A stretch of DNA of 64,000 nt from Adiantum capillus-veneris. Lineage: Eukaryota > Streptophyta > Polypodiopsida > Polypodiales > Pteridaceae. Under the pieces are notes generated by a model, which saw nothing but the letters and a program-made list of their open reading frames with translations, made no database searches and was not told the DNA's origin. Shown piece by piece: positions 1 to 12,682 of this stretch. The stretch covers positions 63,503,753 through 63,567,752 of the forward strand of contig CM043959.1 in assembly GCA_014529385.2 (NCBI GenBank). The letters run 5' to 3'. Position 1 is the first letter of the stretch. Each line of letters begins with the position of its first letter. Both the position numbers and the translations under genes were made by a program.

Positions 1-263
1 ACAACGACGACCTTGCGATTTTCAACCCAATGTCCGTCATCACTTGTTGCTTCGAAAAACCAAGTCGATTGCGATGTATTTACATGGTATAATTGAACGG
101 ATGGACTTACAGGCTGACAAAGCTTTGTCAAACCAAGTAATTAGCACGGCTAATTCTAATCGTTTGCGATGCATACTACGGCTACGAGATTGTTTTTCGA
201 ATCAAGGTACTCTTCTTTGTCTTTCTTACACTACACGGTGTTGCCATGTAATCGGATATCAAT

Positions 264-1865
264 ATGAACTTTGATTTTGAGCATCATACACATGATCCTT
301 CCCATGATGGCTCGCGGCCGGATACTCTCACGAAGAGTGTCCACGACGCTACGAGAGGAGATGACGCTTATGAATTGCTCGATATCCAAGAATTTTGAGC
401 ACTTCAAACACGCATCTTAGTAATGGAAACAAATTTTGGATCCCTAAATGAAAATGTCACTAAATTATCCACTTTAGTGATACAATTTATGCATCAGGAG
501 GCCAAGGGTCCTCTTGACACAAACATGCATGAGCACGTTGCTGATCAGGGGCAAGGTCCTTCTGGTCATGGACAAGGTCCAGCTCCGGCTTCTCTGCACT
601 CTCTCATTGCAAAGGAGGTGGACAAGTTGTTGAAAAACACTAAGCCACCGACTTTTAAGGGAGAGGACCAAGATCACAATAAGGACGTAGTGAATACCTT
701 TCTTAGCAAGTGGGATGGAATTCGCGCCTTATGGCGTACTCTGGATGCATTGAGAGCACTGCAGACAAGGCTGACTCTAGAAGGAAAGGCCTACAAATGG
801 TGGATTTCTCTCAAGGAGAAGAATATCATACCATAAAGTTGGGTAGCCTTTGAGGCTATGTTTTGAAAAGAATTTATGCCTGTGAATGAGGCAGATTGAA
901 ATTGGATGGATGGGACACGTGTTCCATTTGCCAACACCCATCATTGCTTGAACATATCTCTTGCTATCAGGATGTTATCCTCAGGGCTAGACACCTTTCA
1001 GAAAGTACGTGGGTTTTTTTTTGGTCTGACACCCGAGCTTAAGAAGCACGTCAAGACTCGGGACCCTAAAACACTTCAGGAGGCCATAGTGAAAGCACAC
1101 ATTCATGATGATCATAATAATCACATGCTTGCTAATACACATGGTAATACACACACACACTATTGGCACAGTAAAAGGAAATTTTTAGTAACCTGTTCTA
1201 AAGCAGCTAAAAAATCCAAGGGGTCTTGTGGTCCTCTCTCTCCTGAGGAATTTGAGAAGGCTAAAAAAGAGAAGTTATGCTTTAAATGCTTGGGAAGCGG
1301 CCATGGCAAAAATAATTGTCCCAAGGGGAAATCTGCTGCTCACGGCAAGGAGAAATCAGTGCACACAGTGAAATTGTTGCCTCTTGAGTCTTCAACAGGA
1401 TTCTCTATGGTGGAAGTAACACACACCGAGGTAGTGCATGAATGTTGTATCACAGATTCCATGTGGCAACAGACCTTCGGTCCACATGAGCTAGTGTGTA
1501 TGCATGGATCTCTTCAAGTGCACAAGGTGTGCATCTTAGTAGACGACGGTGCTACTCACAATTTCATTAACTATGGATTAGTGAAAAAACTCAAATTGCC
1601 CCAAACTCCGAGATCCCAATACTACAAGGTAGCAATGATGAATGGTTATGATGCCGAAATATGGGATACTCAAATCACAGGTGTACCTTTGGAAATACAA
1701 GGCTATTCCACATCCTTGGATTTTCAAGTTATGAATATGGAGAGGATAGATGTGGTACTTGGTAGGGAATGGCTGCATAGCCTAGGACCATCACTGAAGC
1801 GTAGCTACGAGCATAATAGCTTGATGTTTGAATCCCATGGCACACATGTGTTGTTGCTGGGATAG
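264..1865 (+). pseudogene. gag-protease remnant of element 1
   Basis: The likely gag start is the ATG at 264, because that frame continues through a TGA at 396 into the open stretch from 423 to 836. A frameshift follows, and coding resumes at 906. A CCHC zinc knuckle lies at 1278-1319 (C-X2-C-X4-H-X4-C, starting CFKCLGSGHG). The aspartic protease active site near 1540-1570 reads VDDGATHNF, with Asp where most relatives have Ser or Thr in D-S/T-G. The stretch ending VVLGREWLHSLGP is the usual end of a plant gypsy protease. The gag would package the RNA and the protease would cut the polyprotein. At least one stop and one frameshift make this non-functional. Confidence 0.85.
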
Positions 1866-1871
1866 AAGGAC

Positions 1872-2845
1872 GTGCCTTCCTCACCATTGATATGTACAAT
1901 AGAGCTTATTAAGCTTGTTTCTGATAATGAAATAGATGAATTTTTCTTGTGTTACTCATTGTGTCATTTTCTTTCCATTGTTGAATTGGTTGAACATTCC
2001 TCAACACCGCAGGCTTCTCGTCCATCTTTTCTAGCAATGGCTACTTCTCAACATGCAAAGGTTGCTAACGAATTAAAGAATGTATTACAGGAATTTCACG
2101 ATGTTTTTCCTAGTGATTCGCCATCTAGATTACCGCCGACACGATCTATGAAACATGGCATCGACGTGGTTGGAGGCAGTAAACCAATAGAATGAGTTCT
2201 TCTGAAGCTCATGAGGTGGAGCATCATCTTGCTGACTATCTTAGCAGAGGGTTTATTCAACCCAGTTCTTCACCATGGGCTTCTCCTATCCTCTTAGTGA
2301 AGAAAAAAGATGGTAGTATGCGCATGTGCATAGACTATCGCAGATTAAATGCGGTTATTGTTAAGAACAAGTACCCATTGCCATGCGTGGATGAGTTGTT
2401 TGACAAGATCACTCGTGCTTGTATTTTTACGAAGATAGACCTACGGTTGGGTTATCACCAAGTACGTATTTGACTTACTGATATACCCAGAACCGCATTC
2501 CGAACAAGGTTTGGACATTACGAGTTTTTGTTTATGCCTTTTGGGTTAACCAATGTGCCTGCAACATTCATGACACTTATGTATAGTATCTTGAAACCGT
2601 ACATGGGCAAATTTGTTATCGTTTTTGTTGATGACATTCTTATATATAGTGCTTCTGAGGAAGAACACTTGCAACATTGGAGGAAGGTATTTGAATTATT
2701 ACAAACAAATCAATTATATTCCAAAGAATCCAAGCGTGGTTTTCTCAAGCAGGGAATTCACTATCTTGGACATGTTATCTTAGCTACCGTGCCTGCACAT
2801 GAATCAATCCAAAGTGGATTCCATTCGGCGGTGGCCTTCTCCTAA
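1872..2845 (+). pseudogene. Reverse transcriptase remnant of element 1
   Basis: The RT core is recognisable from [20 protein letters not shown] and [11 protein letters not shown] through [15 protein letters not shown] to the catalytic FVDDILIYS motif. These are standard gypsy RT motifs. A TGA at 2471-2473 interrupts the frame after HQVRI; the same frame then continues (TRFGHYEF...). A frameshift near 2770-2860 separates RT from RNase H. The linker from protease to RT (1872-2195) is open in a different frame and keeps a recognisable SRLPPTR segment. The enzyme would copy the element RNA to cDNA in cytoplasmic particles, but this copy cannot be translated intact. Confidence 0.85.
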
Positions 2846-2865
2846 AATATAGAAAATTTACAGAT

Positions 2866-3657
2866 TTGTTGGGATTTGTAGGTTTTTGTCGAAGGTTCAT
2901 TAAAAACTATGTTAATATTATTGTTCCCGTGAGGGACCAATTAAAAGGCAAAGGCAAGATCTTTGAGTGGGGGACCGCTGAGCAACATAGTTTTGATACA
3001 CTCAAGGATGCATTAGCTATAGCTCCTATTCTAGCTATTGTAGATCCTTTGAAACCATTTGTTTTGGAAACGGATGCCAGTAATCCTGCTATCGGAGCAG
3101 TCCTGCTACAAGAAGGCAGACCAATTGCATTTGAAAGCAAGAATCTTGATTCAGCACAGCAAAATTATTCTGCTTATGAACGTGAACTCTATGCGACAGT
3201 GTCTGCCTTGAATACATGGCGACATTATTTGTATGGAGCTCAGTTTGAGATTGTGTTTGACCATGAAATCATTGAATGGTTTACACACCAAACATACTTG
3301 AAGGGTTAAAAAGCCAAGGGGGTTGAGATCCTTCAGGAGTATGACACAAAGCTCCGGTATCGTAAAGGACGATACAATGTGGTGGTTGATGCTCTTAGTG
3401 GTATGCCTAAGATCAATTCTCTTTTGTTCACGGAACTTCGCAGTGAATTTTTGGATTCTCTGAGGGGAAAATACGAGCATGATGACGCGTATTCCAAATT
3501 GTGGAGCCATGTGCAAATGAGGGATCATTGTCACTCCAATGCTGGTAGTGTGTCGTTCACCTCCATACACAGTTCTCCGCTGTTAAGTGATGAACTACAA
3601 CGAATGTTACCATCGACAATGGGTACCTACTCCACAAGGGGAGAGTTTGTGTACTGA
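2866..3657 (+). pseudogene. RT thumb and RNase H remnant of element 1
   Basis: The segment opens with LGFVGFCRRFIKNY (RT connection) and continues to the RNase H core: VLETDASNPAIGAVLLQEG, then YSAYERELYATVSALNTWRHYL, with the expected acidic residues. A TAA at 3307-3309 interrupts the frame; the same frame continues past it (VEILQEYDTKLRY). A further frameshift lies between about 3590 and 3657, before the integrase zinc finger. The matching part of the sister copy on the minus strand reads through this position. Confidence 0.85.
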
Positions 3658-4260
3658 CATGGACAAGGACATTTTGTGCCAAATTCTTTATGAATGTCAT
3701 GATACTTCAAGTGCAGGGCACCCAGGTATTAAAAAGACTTATGCTCTCGTACAACAACATTTTTACTGGTCAGGTTTACATGGCTTTGTTCAAGATTATG
3801 TCTTGCATTGCCAAAAATGTCAAGTTCACAAAGCAGAGCTCCTGAAGGCAGGGGGACTCTTACATCCTTTGGATATTCCCAATGGAAAATGGGAAAGTAT
3901 CTTTATGGATTTTATTGTGGGTTTACCAACCACTATACGAGCTCATGAGACAGTATGGGTGGTCGTAGACCGATTGACTAAACTATGCAATTTTATTCCA
4001 ACAAGTCAATGATAAAGACTCCAAAATTAGCTAAGTGGACAATATGTACACATTGTATGGCTTGCCACGTAACATTGTGAGTGATCGTGATCCCAAGTGT
4101 AACAATCATTTTTGGAGGGCTGTGTTTAAACGATTGGGTACACAACTCAACCTCAGTGCAGTCGATCATCCCAAAATGGATGGTCAAATTGAACAAGCTA
4201 GCCAAGTGCTAGAGGATATGCTACATGCATACATTAGCAAGAAAGAAATAGACTAGGAAG
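3587..4260 (+). pseudogene. Integrase zinc finger and core remnant of element 1
   Basis: The HHCC finger is visible as H-D-T-S-S-A-G-H-P-G followed by HCQKCQVHK. The catalytic core follows: WESIFMDFIVGLPTT with the first Asp, then a frameshift near 4012-4035, then SDRDPKCNNHFW with the second Asp. In the third catalytic region the usual Gln-Thr-Glu reads Q-I-E, so the Glu itself is present. Integrase would insert the cDNA into the genome. Stops at 4010-4012 and 4254-4256 and the frameshift make it a pseudogene. Confidence 0.85.
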
Positions 4261-4339
4261 AGTATCTACCTCTTCTTGAGTTTGATTACAAGAGTGCTAA
4301 ACATGTCACGAGTGGATTTAGTCCTTCATGCCCATGTAT

Positions 4340-4950
4340 GATTTTTAACCTCGATCACCAGTTACAGTGGGATTGACAACCGAAAAACTCCAGTAGGTTA
4401 AGGATTTTCTCCAAGACCATATGGATATGCCAAAACTCGCTCATCAAAATGTCCAACAAGCGCACAATCGGTATAAGAAGTATGCTGATGAGAAGCATCA
4501 GCAAGTTACCTTTGAGGAAGGGGAAGAAGTATTTTGCGTGTACCACATCATTCAAAAAGTATAAAAACGAGGTCAATACCTAAATTATCTCCGAGATATT
4601 GTGGGACTTCCAACATACTCAAGCACGTTGGTGATCGTACCTACAAACTGTCATTACCCACACACTCTCATGTCCATCCGGTATTTCATGTAAGCCATTT
4701 ATGTAAGCAATCACATGGGGATGACAATGTCATTGACCAACAGATTCTGGTCGATTTTGTTGAACCTCCTACCCCAGTGCATGAACCTGAGTGAATTCTT
4801 GACTATCATGATTTACATATGTGTCCTCATGTACATGGACAAGCTTTAATCAAGTGGAAAGATCGAAGTGAAGAAGGCGCCACTTGGGAAAACGTCACTG
4901 CTCTTAAGAAGAAGTTTCCCACTTTTGTTTTTGAGGAAGAAAACTCCTCC
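4340..4950 (+). pseudogene. Integrase C-terminus and chromodomain of element 1
   Basis: The integrase C-terminal region is recognisable in several frames (KDFLQDHMD, then HNRYKKYADEKHQQVTF), followed by the open stretch 4534-4794 with LSPRYCGTSNILKHVGDRTYKL and HPVFHVSHL. A TGA at 4792-4794 precedes an in-frame chromodomain: QALIKWKDRSEEGATWENV. Chromodomains of this kind direct chromovirus integration to marked chromatin. Placement immediately before the polypurine tract fits the family. Confidence 0.85.
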
Positions 4951-4965
4951 TTAAGGGGGGAGTAA
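4951..4965 (+). other. Polypurine tract of element 1
   Basis: A purine run (ttaaggggggagtaa) sits directly before TGTCAGG, the presumed LTR start. This is where plus-strand DNA synthesis would be primed. Confidence 0.7.
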
Positions 4966-5150
4966 TGTCAGGACAAGGGTCATGGACCTAAGGGGCACGG
5001 CCCAAACCTAAGGACTAGGGCGGTCACAGACTACGGCAACTAGGCAGTGTGGACAAGGGATCCGTCTAGTGCAAGAGGCTAGGAGCTAGCCTACATAATG
5101 GGAGGTTGGGATGAGGATCCTAAGGTCAATCATCCCTAGTTCTTACAACA
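4966..5150 (+). repeat. 3' LTR of element 1, short or truncated
   Basis: It starts TGTCAGGACAAGG after the polypurine tract and could end at TTACAACA. About 185 bp is short for a chromovirus LTR, so it may be cut by the repeat that begins near 5160. No second LTR is available for comparison, so the right boundary is tentative. Confidence 0.5.
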
Positions 5151-6192
5151 GCCGGTAGGCCTACACAAGATTATAAAAAAAAATCCATTTTTCCACCATA
5201 TGTCAGGAAGTTGTAAGAAATCCAAAGTTTCAACTATCAGATCAAAAGATATCTTTGGCTTAGCAACCAAAAAATAGACTAGAAGATTTATTGGATCACA
5301 GCCTAGAAGTGAAAGATCCTGCTAAGTTAGCAAGATAGTGATCAAAAGCTAGAATCAACTAGGAATATGATGAGACCAGATATAGGCCATTTCTCAAGAA
5401 CCAAAAGTATCTAAGTATTACAGTTCTTTGCAACAATTATGTACACTCATTAGCCTTACACCAAATACCATAAAGGACCTTCGTTTTTTTTTTGTAAAAA
5501 GAAGCTGAACTATCAGTCTAGAGAAGTACCAGCCAGGGTCAGAGAAGTATTAGCTAGAGCCAGAGCCAGTCATAAAGTAGGACATCTTAAACCATTCCTA
5601 TATATAGCCATTGTATGAGAGTATGATCAAGTCCAGAGAAATGGCTAGCCATGTCTAGATATCGGGCTTATTTTTTAAAAAACAAAAAAAAAGTGTTGTA
5701 GACCAGATCTCCTATCTAGACACAGCTGGCAGAAGACACCTGCTATTGAAGCACAGATATCAAATCAGAGTTAGCAAGGCAAGGCCACTAAGATTGCCCA
5801 TGTTACAACACCATACCCACCATAGGTAGCATGTTATGCAAAAAAAACCAATTTTTCATAAGCCCAGAGAAGTATTAGCCAGAGCCAGAGAAGTATCAGC
5901 CAGAGTCAGAGTTAGAGCGAGCCAAAAAACAGGCCACGTCAAACCATACCAAATATATCCATTGTATGAGAGTAGAATATAATCAAAAAAAATGAATAGC
6001 CATATATAGATACCAGGTAAGTCAAAACAATCCACCCCATATCTCAATATCATAACATACTTAGGTAGTAAAGCACCAAAAACCAGATCAGTATCCATAT
6101 GTCGGTCAAATTTTATGCCAATTTTCACTAAATCGTCAAACCTAGAACATGTGGAATGTATAAAATTTACATAAAATTTATGGCGGTACCCC

Positions 6193-6677
6193 TATTAGAG
6201 AAAATTTGGACTCACAAAGGGGCCTTATAAGGAGTTTGACTTCTTCTCTCATGTCCAAAATGGGAGTGCGGTAATTTTTTTTTCAAATCAACTCTAAACG
6301 TAGCGGAGATTTGACAAATAGAATGTACTCTTCAAGATCTTTCTATCGATATATAGCATGCCATGAGATTCCTCATATTTAGAAAGATTCTATTTTTTAT
6401 TCTCTTGTGATGTGACAACTCCGTCTAGAATTTAGCAAGAGACAACTCCGTCTAGAATTTAGAGAATAAAAAATAGAATCTTTCAATATATAAGGAATCT
6501 CGTGACGTGCTATATATCAATAGAAAGAGCTTGAAGAGTAGATTCAAACTGCCAAATCTCCACCAAGTTTAGAGTAGATTCTAACTGCCAAATCTCGCAC
6601 ACCCATTTTGGATATGAGAGAGGAAGTCAAAAACTCCTTATAAGGCCCCTTTGTGAGTCCAAGTTTTCCCTAATGTA
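6193..6677. mobile_element. Fold-back MITE with a matching empty site
   Basis: The two halves are inverted copies: the left arm reads TTAGAGAAAATTTGGACTCA and the right arm, on the other strand, TTAGGGAAAACTTGGACTCA, continuing through AAAGGGGCCTTATAAGGAG. The arms are over 200 bp each and almost meet, so the whole unit can fold into one long hairpin. The second repeat copy has an uninterrupted site (near 12003-12010), which shows that this is an insertion. There is no coding capacity. The exact target duplication is unclear; TA is possible. Confidence 0.8.
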
Positions 6678-8948
6678 AGAGCTAACTAGAGTAGAAAAAA
6701 AGATCATGACTACGCTAGATATTCAAGACCCAAAAAGCCAACCAATAATTAGCAGAGATGCTGTAGGTAAATCAAAGAAAAATAAGCACCCACACCTCAG
6801 TAGATAGATTAAGCCAGATAAAAATAGATAATCATGGTATTATCTACAAAATGTATGTTTCATAACCATATTAGAATCTATAATTTCCAAACTCAGATTT
6901 TAGTAGCAAATCACTTTCTATACTTTTGTGAAACAAAACTTGTAAGCCGAAATCATTTCTCATTATATCCCCATGTAACTCTCCGCAAGAGTATGAACCA
7001 CCACATAACCCTCTACAATTTAAACTAGTGTCTAGTATTTCACCCAACTCTATTCAAAAGATCCTATTTTGTTCCCAATTGATCCAACAATAAGGTTTTA
7101 CAGAGATACCGGTATCAAATCCGGATCAGTACTTATATATCGGTCAGAATATTAGGTTATGCCAGATACCAGCTTTTAAAGCATCAATACCAGAATTTGT
7201 ACGTACAAGGTTTTCATATAATTTTTGGCAACACCACCCCCAAGAACTAGATGTAATAGAATATGTTTGTATAAGTATGGTTTTAAAAAAGACTAGATTT
7301 AAGCCAAACTTCCAAGATCCAAAAAGCTAATTAGTAATCCATGTCTTAGTAACAAGTCAAAAGCAAGACAAGCCCTTCATTGATGTGTGAATAAAAGTTA
7401 GGAAAATGCATATTTTGTACCTAGGTTATCACACCATAGTCCTCACCTAAAGAGATAATCCCAGTGAACTCTTGCTTCACCAAAAACCCAGGTTTCTTGA
7501 AAAACAACCCTTAAAAAAAACAAATATGTGGCATATTGATCTTGTGTGTTTGCAACAGTGCCCTTTTGTTCAAGCCAAAAAGAAGTAGAACCTATAGCCC
7601 AAGGAAGTGTGCTTGAATCCCCCCTTATTCCATAGTTTATAAGAGTATTAAGGAAAAAACAACATACTATAGATCAATCATGCCAAAAAAATTTAAAGCC
7701 GTCATGCAATCAAGAGCCAGTATCCTTCAAAAAGCCCTATAAAACCAGAGTGACACAACAATAGAACTTTCCTAGAAGCTGAAATTTGAGTGAAGTTTTA
7801 GAACCTGAGGAGCAAAAGCATTCCAAACACCCTGCATATTACCCAGGGAGTTTCATAGCCGAGCAATGGATAGCAAAACAAAACCAATTTTCAATAACTA
7901 GACAATAATTACCCTCTCTCTTTTGCAAAAAAACAAAAGACAAAAAGAACCCAAGTCTAAGTGAGGAGATAAGAGTCCTTCACCTATATATATGAGTACT
8001 CTATAGTTAAGGAGCATCACAAAACACGACAGCTACTGTGGTTGTACTGAAACATGATAGGTAAGGCCACACCTGGTAATGCTCATCACGGCAAGACATC
8101 CCATCAGGAGGGAAAGAGGATTTTATCAGGAAAATGATACACTACCAGCCACGTCAAGCCACCCAATCAGCAGCCCACGTTCCAAGCAATGGAGGCTTTT
8201 GTCTGAAATCATCTTGAGTGAAATAGGGGACATAGAACTGTGTCGTCGAGTTTTTGACTGCATTACCTTTTGCACCGATTTATGTCGGGAGGAAAAAAAT
8301 GGGAAGGAGACCCATCATTTACCTTCAATGAGTTAAATCCTTAAGGGATTTCTCCCACTAATCCTAGCCTTTTAGTGGTTCAAACTAAACCAAGCTTACC
8401 AAGACAGCAGTGTAATCTAGTATCAAGAGTCAAATATAATTATCCTAAGCAGTAATTTCAATCTTAAGGTGGGCTCAAAATAAGCCACATGTAATCGGAA
8501 GTACTCATGTAGCATTAGCCTCATAGCCCTAGCCAACTTCCAAAAAATTTATGAGTATGTGTGTGTTGAGTTAGGTAAAGCATTAGCTGTATAAAAAGTT
8601 CAAGTAGCACTTTTAGTAAGTTGAGTTCAAATGTGAGTGTAGCCAAAATTAGCTATCATGGTCAAATGCCATAAGGTTAACAAAAAAGGTGCAAGGGTTT
8701 TTTAGACTAGAAAGTTATAATTATTTATGGTGGATAGCTCCACTTTGCCATTGTATTTTGCATTGCAAAAGTTAGGAGTCATCATTATGGGGGTGTATAG
8801 TAAAGCACAAGGTAAACGCCCATACGGCAACGACTCGAGTTTAAATTGAGTGCATATAGTTTGTCACAGTTTTTAGACAAATACACTGACTCAAAGCACA
8901 ATTAGAACCCATCCAGATGCTATCATGGTCAGATATTGTGACCAAGTG

Positions 8949-8967
8949 TGTGTGTGTGTGTGTGTGT
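8949..8967. repeat. (GT)n microsatellite
   Basis: A perfect dinucleotide run inside copy 1 of the long repeat. It is matched at the equivalent position of copy 2 (near 14780). Confidence 0.9.
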
Positions 8968-9553
8968 TTACCCACTCTATCCCATCCGCCATACAGAGTG
9001 GTTTTCTGTAATAGGCCCATTGTATATGGGCCTACTGCCTCACCAACAACATTAGTTTAACAGAAGTCTTTATTAGAGAAGTGCCAAGTCTGAGTGTCCC
9101 TGAAGAGGGTAAAATTATTTGTATTAATACAATATTTGATATTGTCTTTAAGAAAGACATTACTCCTGTAGGAGTTTTAAGGCTTTATCAGCGAGATTGA
9201 AAAAAGCATGGGTGAGTAGAATTGGATTAACTTGCTACTTAAAATTGACTGAGCAAAAGAGATTACAATAGTCCTGAATAGGAATCGACTCTATAGTGAA
9301 GGAGAGACCACCTAACACATGTCAACATGTCAAGGAATTATAGATAGTGGGTCAATCAAACCCTTTAGACAAGAAATATCCAAAGCAGCGTACCAGTCTA
9401 CCCAGTTGCCTTAGAGGGCATGGTGTTTAGGGGTGTGTGTAGCTGTTTTAATTGTAATAATAACACACCAAGAAACAAGACGTTCAAAAGATGAGTAGTT
9501 AAAGATTTCAAGGCAAATATTAGTACAAAAACAACTCAATCTTTGATTCATAA

Positions 9554-10397
9554 CCATTAGGAGATTTTGGAGGTCATTTGGAGGGCCTTCTAAGAAATTC
9601 TACTTCTCTCTCTAGAAAATGTTCTTAAAATATACTTGCACTTGTTGCGTACATCCAAAAGGACAATTCAACACTTTAAAAAGTAAACCTAACTTTTCAA
9701 AAATTCTTGAAAACCGTCACTTTTACATTCAATACGTGTGACGTTTTCATGAAGTACACAACACTCGTTCAATATAGCTTTCATCATCATTGAGATTGAA
9801 AAAATTACAAAATTATCAGTTGGTGTTAGAATTTCAACTTTTTGATACCGCCAATGCGTCTAAAAATCATCTATCTACTTGCCTCAGTTTGACAGCTAGA
9901 GAGGGAGAAATTGTCAAAATACCGCTAAAAAGGAGATTTTGCCTCATAGCGTGTGTGGGGCCATCTGGAAAATTCCAAATGGCCCTTTGCACGTCGTGAG
10001 GCAACAAAAAAAAAAGCTGGATCACGATGCGCAGAGGGTCATTTAGAATTCTCCATATGGTCTCTCGTGCGTCATGATCCAAAATCCTCTTTTTAGGGGT
10101 TTTGGCGTATTCTCCTCTTTGGGTGTGAGATTGAGCCAAGTAGATAGGCGTTTATTAGGTTTATGGACGTTCTGGATGCATTGCTGGTGTCAGAACCTTC
10201 AAATTCCAACACCAACTGATAGTTTTGTGATTTGTTTTAAATTTCAATAATGATAAAAGCCATATTAAATGAGCGTTGCCTAGCTCATGAAAAAAATCTA
10301 TTTTTCTACGCAACGCATGCTCTTCTTTCATTAGAAGAGTGCTTTTTCTTCTCTCTTCTAAAAGGCTCTCCAAAAGACCTCTGAAATTTTCTAATGG
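9554..10397. mobile_element. Hairpin-bearing fold-back element, copy 1
   Basis: The ends are inverted: CCATTAGGAGATTTTGGAGG at the left and, read on the other strand, CCATTAGAAAATTTCAGAGG at the right. The inverted arms extend for hundreds of bases. The centre (about 9940-10085) holds two separate palindromes of about 62 bp: one bounded by GCCTCA...TGAGGC around GGAAAATTCC, the other by GGATCA...TGATCC around AGAATTCT. No transposase is present. Together with the copies at 15511 and 27318 it defines a non-autonomous family. Confidence 0.75.
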
Positions 10398-12682
10398 TAC
10401 AACATACTAAGAATGAGGTATCATTCCAAATGAGCTTATACAAAGTTATTAGAACTATCCCAGTTGAATCATCAAGTGTTTTCAAAGTCAGACTACAGCA
10501 AGCTAAACCTTTTTAAGCCAAGATAGAATTATCACGTGCATTCATATAGTCCATGTCAAACTTAAAAACTATTAGACTAGTTATAGTCCCACGTATTAAA
10601 AGCTCAAGAATCATATTCTTTCAAGAGTTTCTCCAAATCTTTTAACTTCTATTTTATAATAACCATTTATTCTAAAAAAATGTCGACTAATCCATATCAT
10701 TCTATGTATTGCTCTAGCTAAAAATGTATGGAAAAAACTTCCATACAATGCTAAGCTTTGTAACTTTATCTTAAAATATACACTGAGGTCGAGTCCTTCA
10801 AAATACAATATACCAACAACACACAATAGAATATAATGGCTAGAAATCTGATTATACTCAACTATTTTTAATACAACAACGGTGAGTATTGAAGTTTTTG
10901 TTAAAGCAAGCTTTTAAACTACATTAATCAGGGTATATCCTATACAAGATTATTAAAAAAGATCCATTTTTCCACCAGGGTATAGTATGCTATATCCTAT
11001 ACAAGATTATAAAAAAAGATCCATTTTTCCACCATATGTGAGGAGAAGATATTTTTGGCTTAGCAGCCAGAAAAGAGACTTGAAGATTTATTGGATCCGA
11101 GCCTAGAAGTGAAAGATCATATTGAGCTAGTAAGACAGTGATCAAAAGCTAGAATCAACTAGGAATATCACGAGACCATATATAAGCCAATTATCAATAA
11201 CCATAAGTATGTAAGTATTCCAGTTCTTTGCAATAGGTATGCACACTCATCACCCTTACACCAGATACCATAAAGGACCTCCTTATTTTAAAAATTACTA
11301 GTTGTACTATTAGTCTAGAGGAGTGTCAGCCAGGGTCAACTAAGTATTAGTTGGAGCCAGATCAAGATGCAGAGCCAGCCATAAAGCTGTCCATCTTAAA
11401 TCATTTTTATATATAGCCATTGTATCAGAGTAGGATCAAGTCCATAGAAATAACTAGCCATATCTAGAGACCAGGCTTAATTAAACAAAAAACCAAAAAA
11501 AATTGTGTTGTAGACCAGATCTCCTATCTAGACACAGCTGGCAAAAGACACTTGCTATTGAAGCACATATATCAAATCACAATTAACAAGACAAGGCCAC
11601 CAATCAAGCCCATGTTACAACACCATACCCACCATAGGTAGCATGTTATGCAAACAAAATCAATTTTCCATAAGCCTAGACAAGTATTAGCCAGACCCAC
11701 AGAAGTATCAGCTAGAGCCAGAGCCAGAGCCACACCCAAATAACACGCCACCTCAAACCATACCAAATATAGCCTCTGTATGAGAGTAGATTCTAATCCA
11801 AAAAAATGATTAGCTACATCCAAAGACCGGGTAAGTCAAAACAATCTGCCCCATGTCTGAATATCATAACATACCTAGGTAGTAAAGCACCAAAAACCAG
11901 ATAAGTATCCATATGTTGGTCAGATTTTATGCCAATTTTCAGTAAAGCATCAAACCAAGAACATGTAAGTATGTATAAGGTTTACACAAAATTTATGGCG
12001 GTACCCCGAAGAGCTAGCTGGAGTAGAAAAAAAGATCCGGACTCAGCCAAATATCCAAGACCCAAAAAGGCAACCAGTAATCAACTGACAGGCTATAGGT
12101 AAATTAAAGCAAAATAAGCATCCCCACCTCAGCAGACAGATTAAGGCAGATAACAATAGATAATCATGGTATTATCTACAATATGTATGTTTCATACCAG
12201 ATTAGAATCTGTAATTTCCAAACTCAAATTTTAGCAGCAAATCACTTCCTATGGTTTGTAAGACGAAACCATTTCTAAAAAAATCCCCATGTAGGTCTCG
12301 CGAAAGGAATATGAATCACCACGTAACCTTCCAGAATTCAAACAAGTGTCCAGTATTTCACCCACGTCCATTCAAAAGATCCTATTTTCTGCCCAACTGA
12401 TCTCACAATAAGGTTTTACAGAGATATCACTATCAAATCCGGATCAGTAGTTATATGTCAGTCAGAATCTTATGTTATGCCAGATACTACGTTTTAAAGC
12501 ACCAACACCAGTATTTTTATGTATAAGGTTTTCATATAATTTATGGCAACACCACCCTCAAGAACTAGATGTAATAGAATATGTTTGGATAAATATGGTT
12601 TCAAAAAAGAGTAGATTTAAGAAAGACTTCCAAGATCCAAAAAGCTATTTAGTAAGCAGTAAAGGTCCAAAGAAAAACAACC

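Larger units (their letters stand above)
1..5150 (+). mobile_element. Decayed Ty3/gypsy chromovirus (element 1)
   Basis: Domains run gag, zinc knuckle, protease, reverse transcriptase, RNase H, integrase, chromodomain, then a polypurine tract and 3' LTR, all on +. This order and the C-terminal chromodomain define a plant chromovirus. The coding region carries many in-frame stops and frameshifts, so it is inactive. The 5' LTR and primer-binding site are not seen; the window begins in or just before the gag leader. The same family is present on the opposite strand at 56303-59232. Confidence 0.9.
5160..10930. repeat. Long non-coding repeat, copy 1 (about 5.8 kb)
   Basis: This AT-rich stretch has no supported gene. 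It aligns by eye, block after block, with 10937-16690 at an offset of about 5780-5850: both start near CCTAYACAAGATTAT, both hold a GT microsatellite (near 8949 and 14780), and both hold the fold-back element near their right ends. Relative to copy 2 it has an extra 485 bp fold-back insertion at 6193-6677 and about 270 bp extra at its right end. A short ORF at 8079-8336 is not preserved in copy 2. I do not recognise the family. Confidence 0.75.

Noticed and set aside
8079-8336. 85-codon ORF in the long repeat
   Set aside because: The corresponding part of copy 2 (about 13918-14160) does not keep the frame; no domain.
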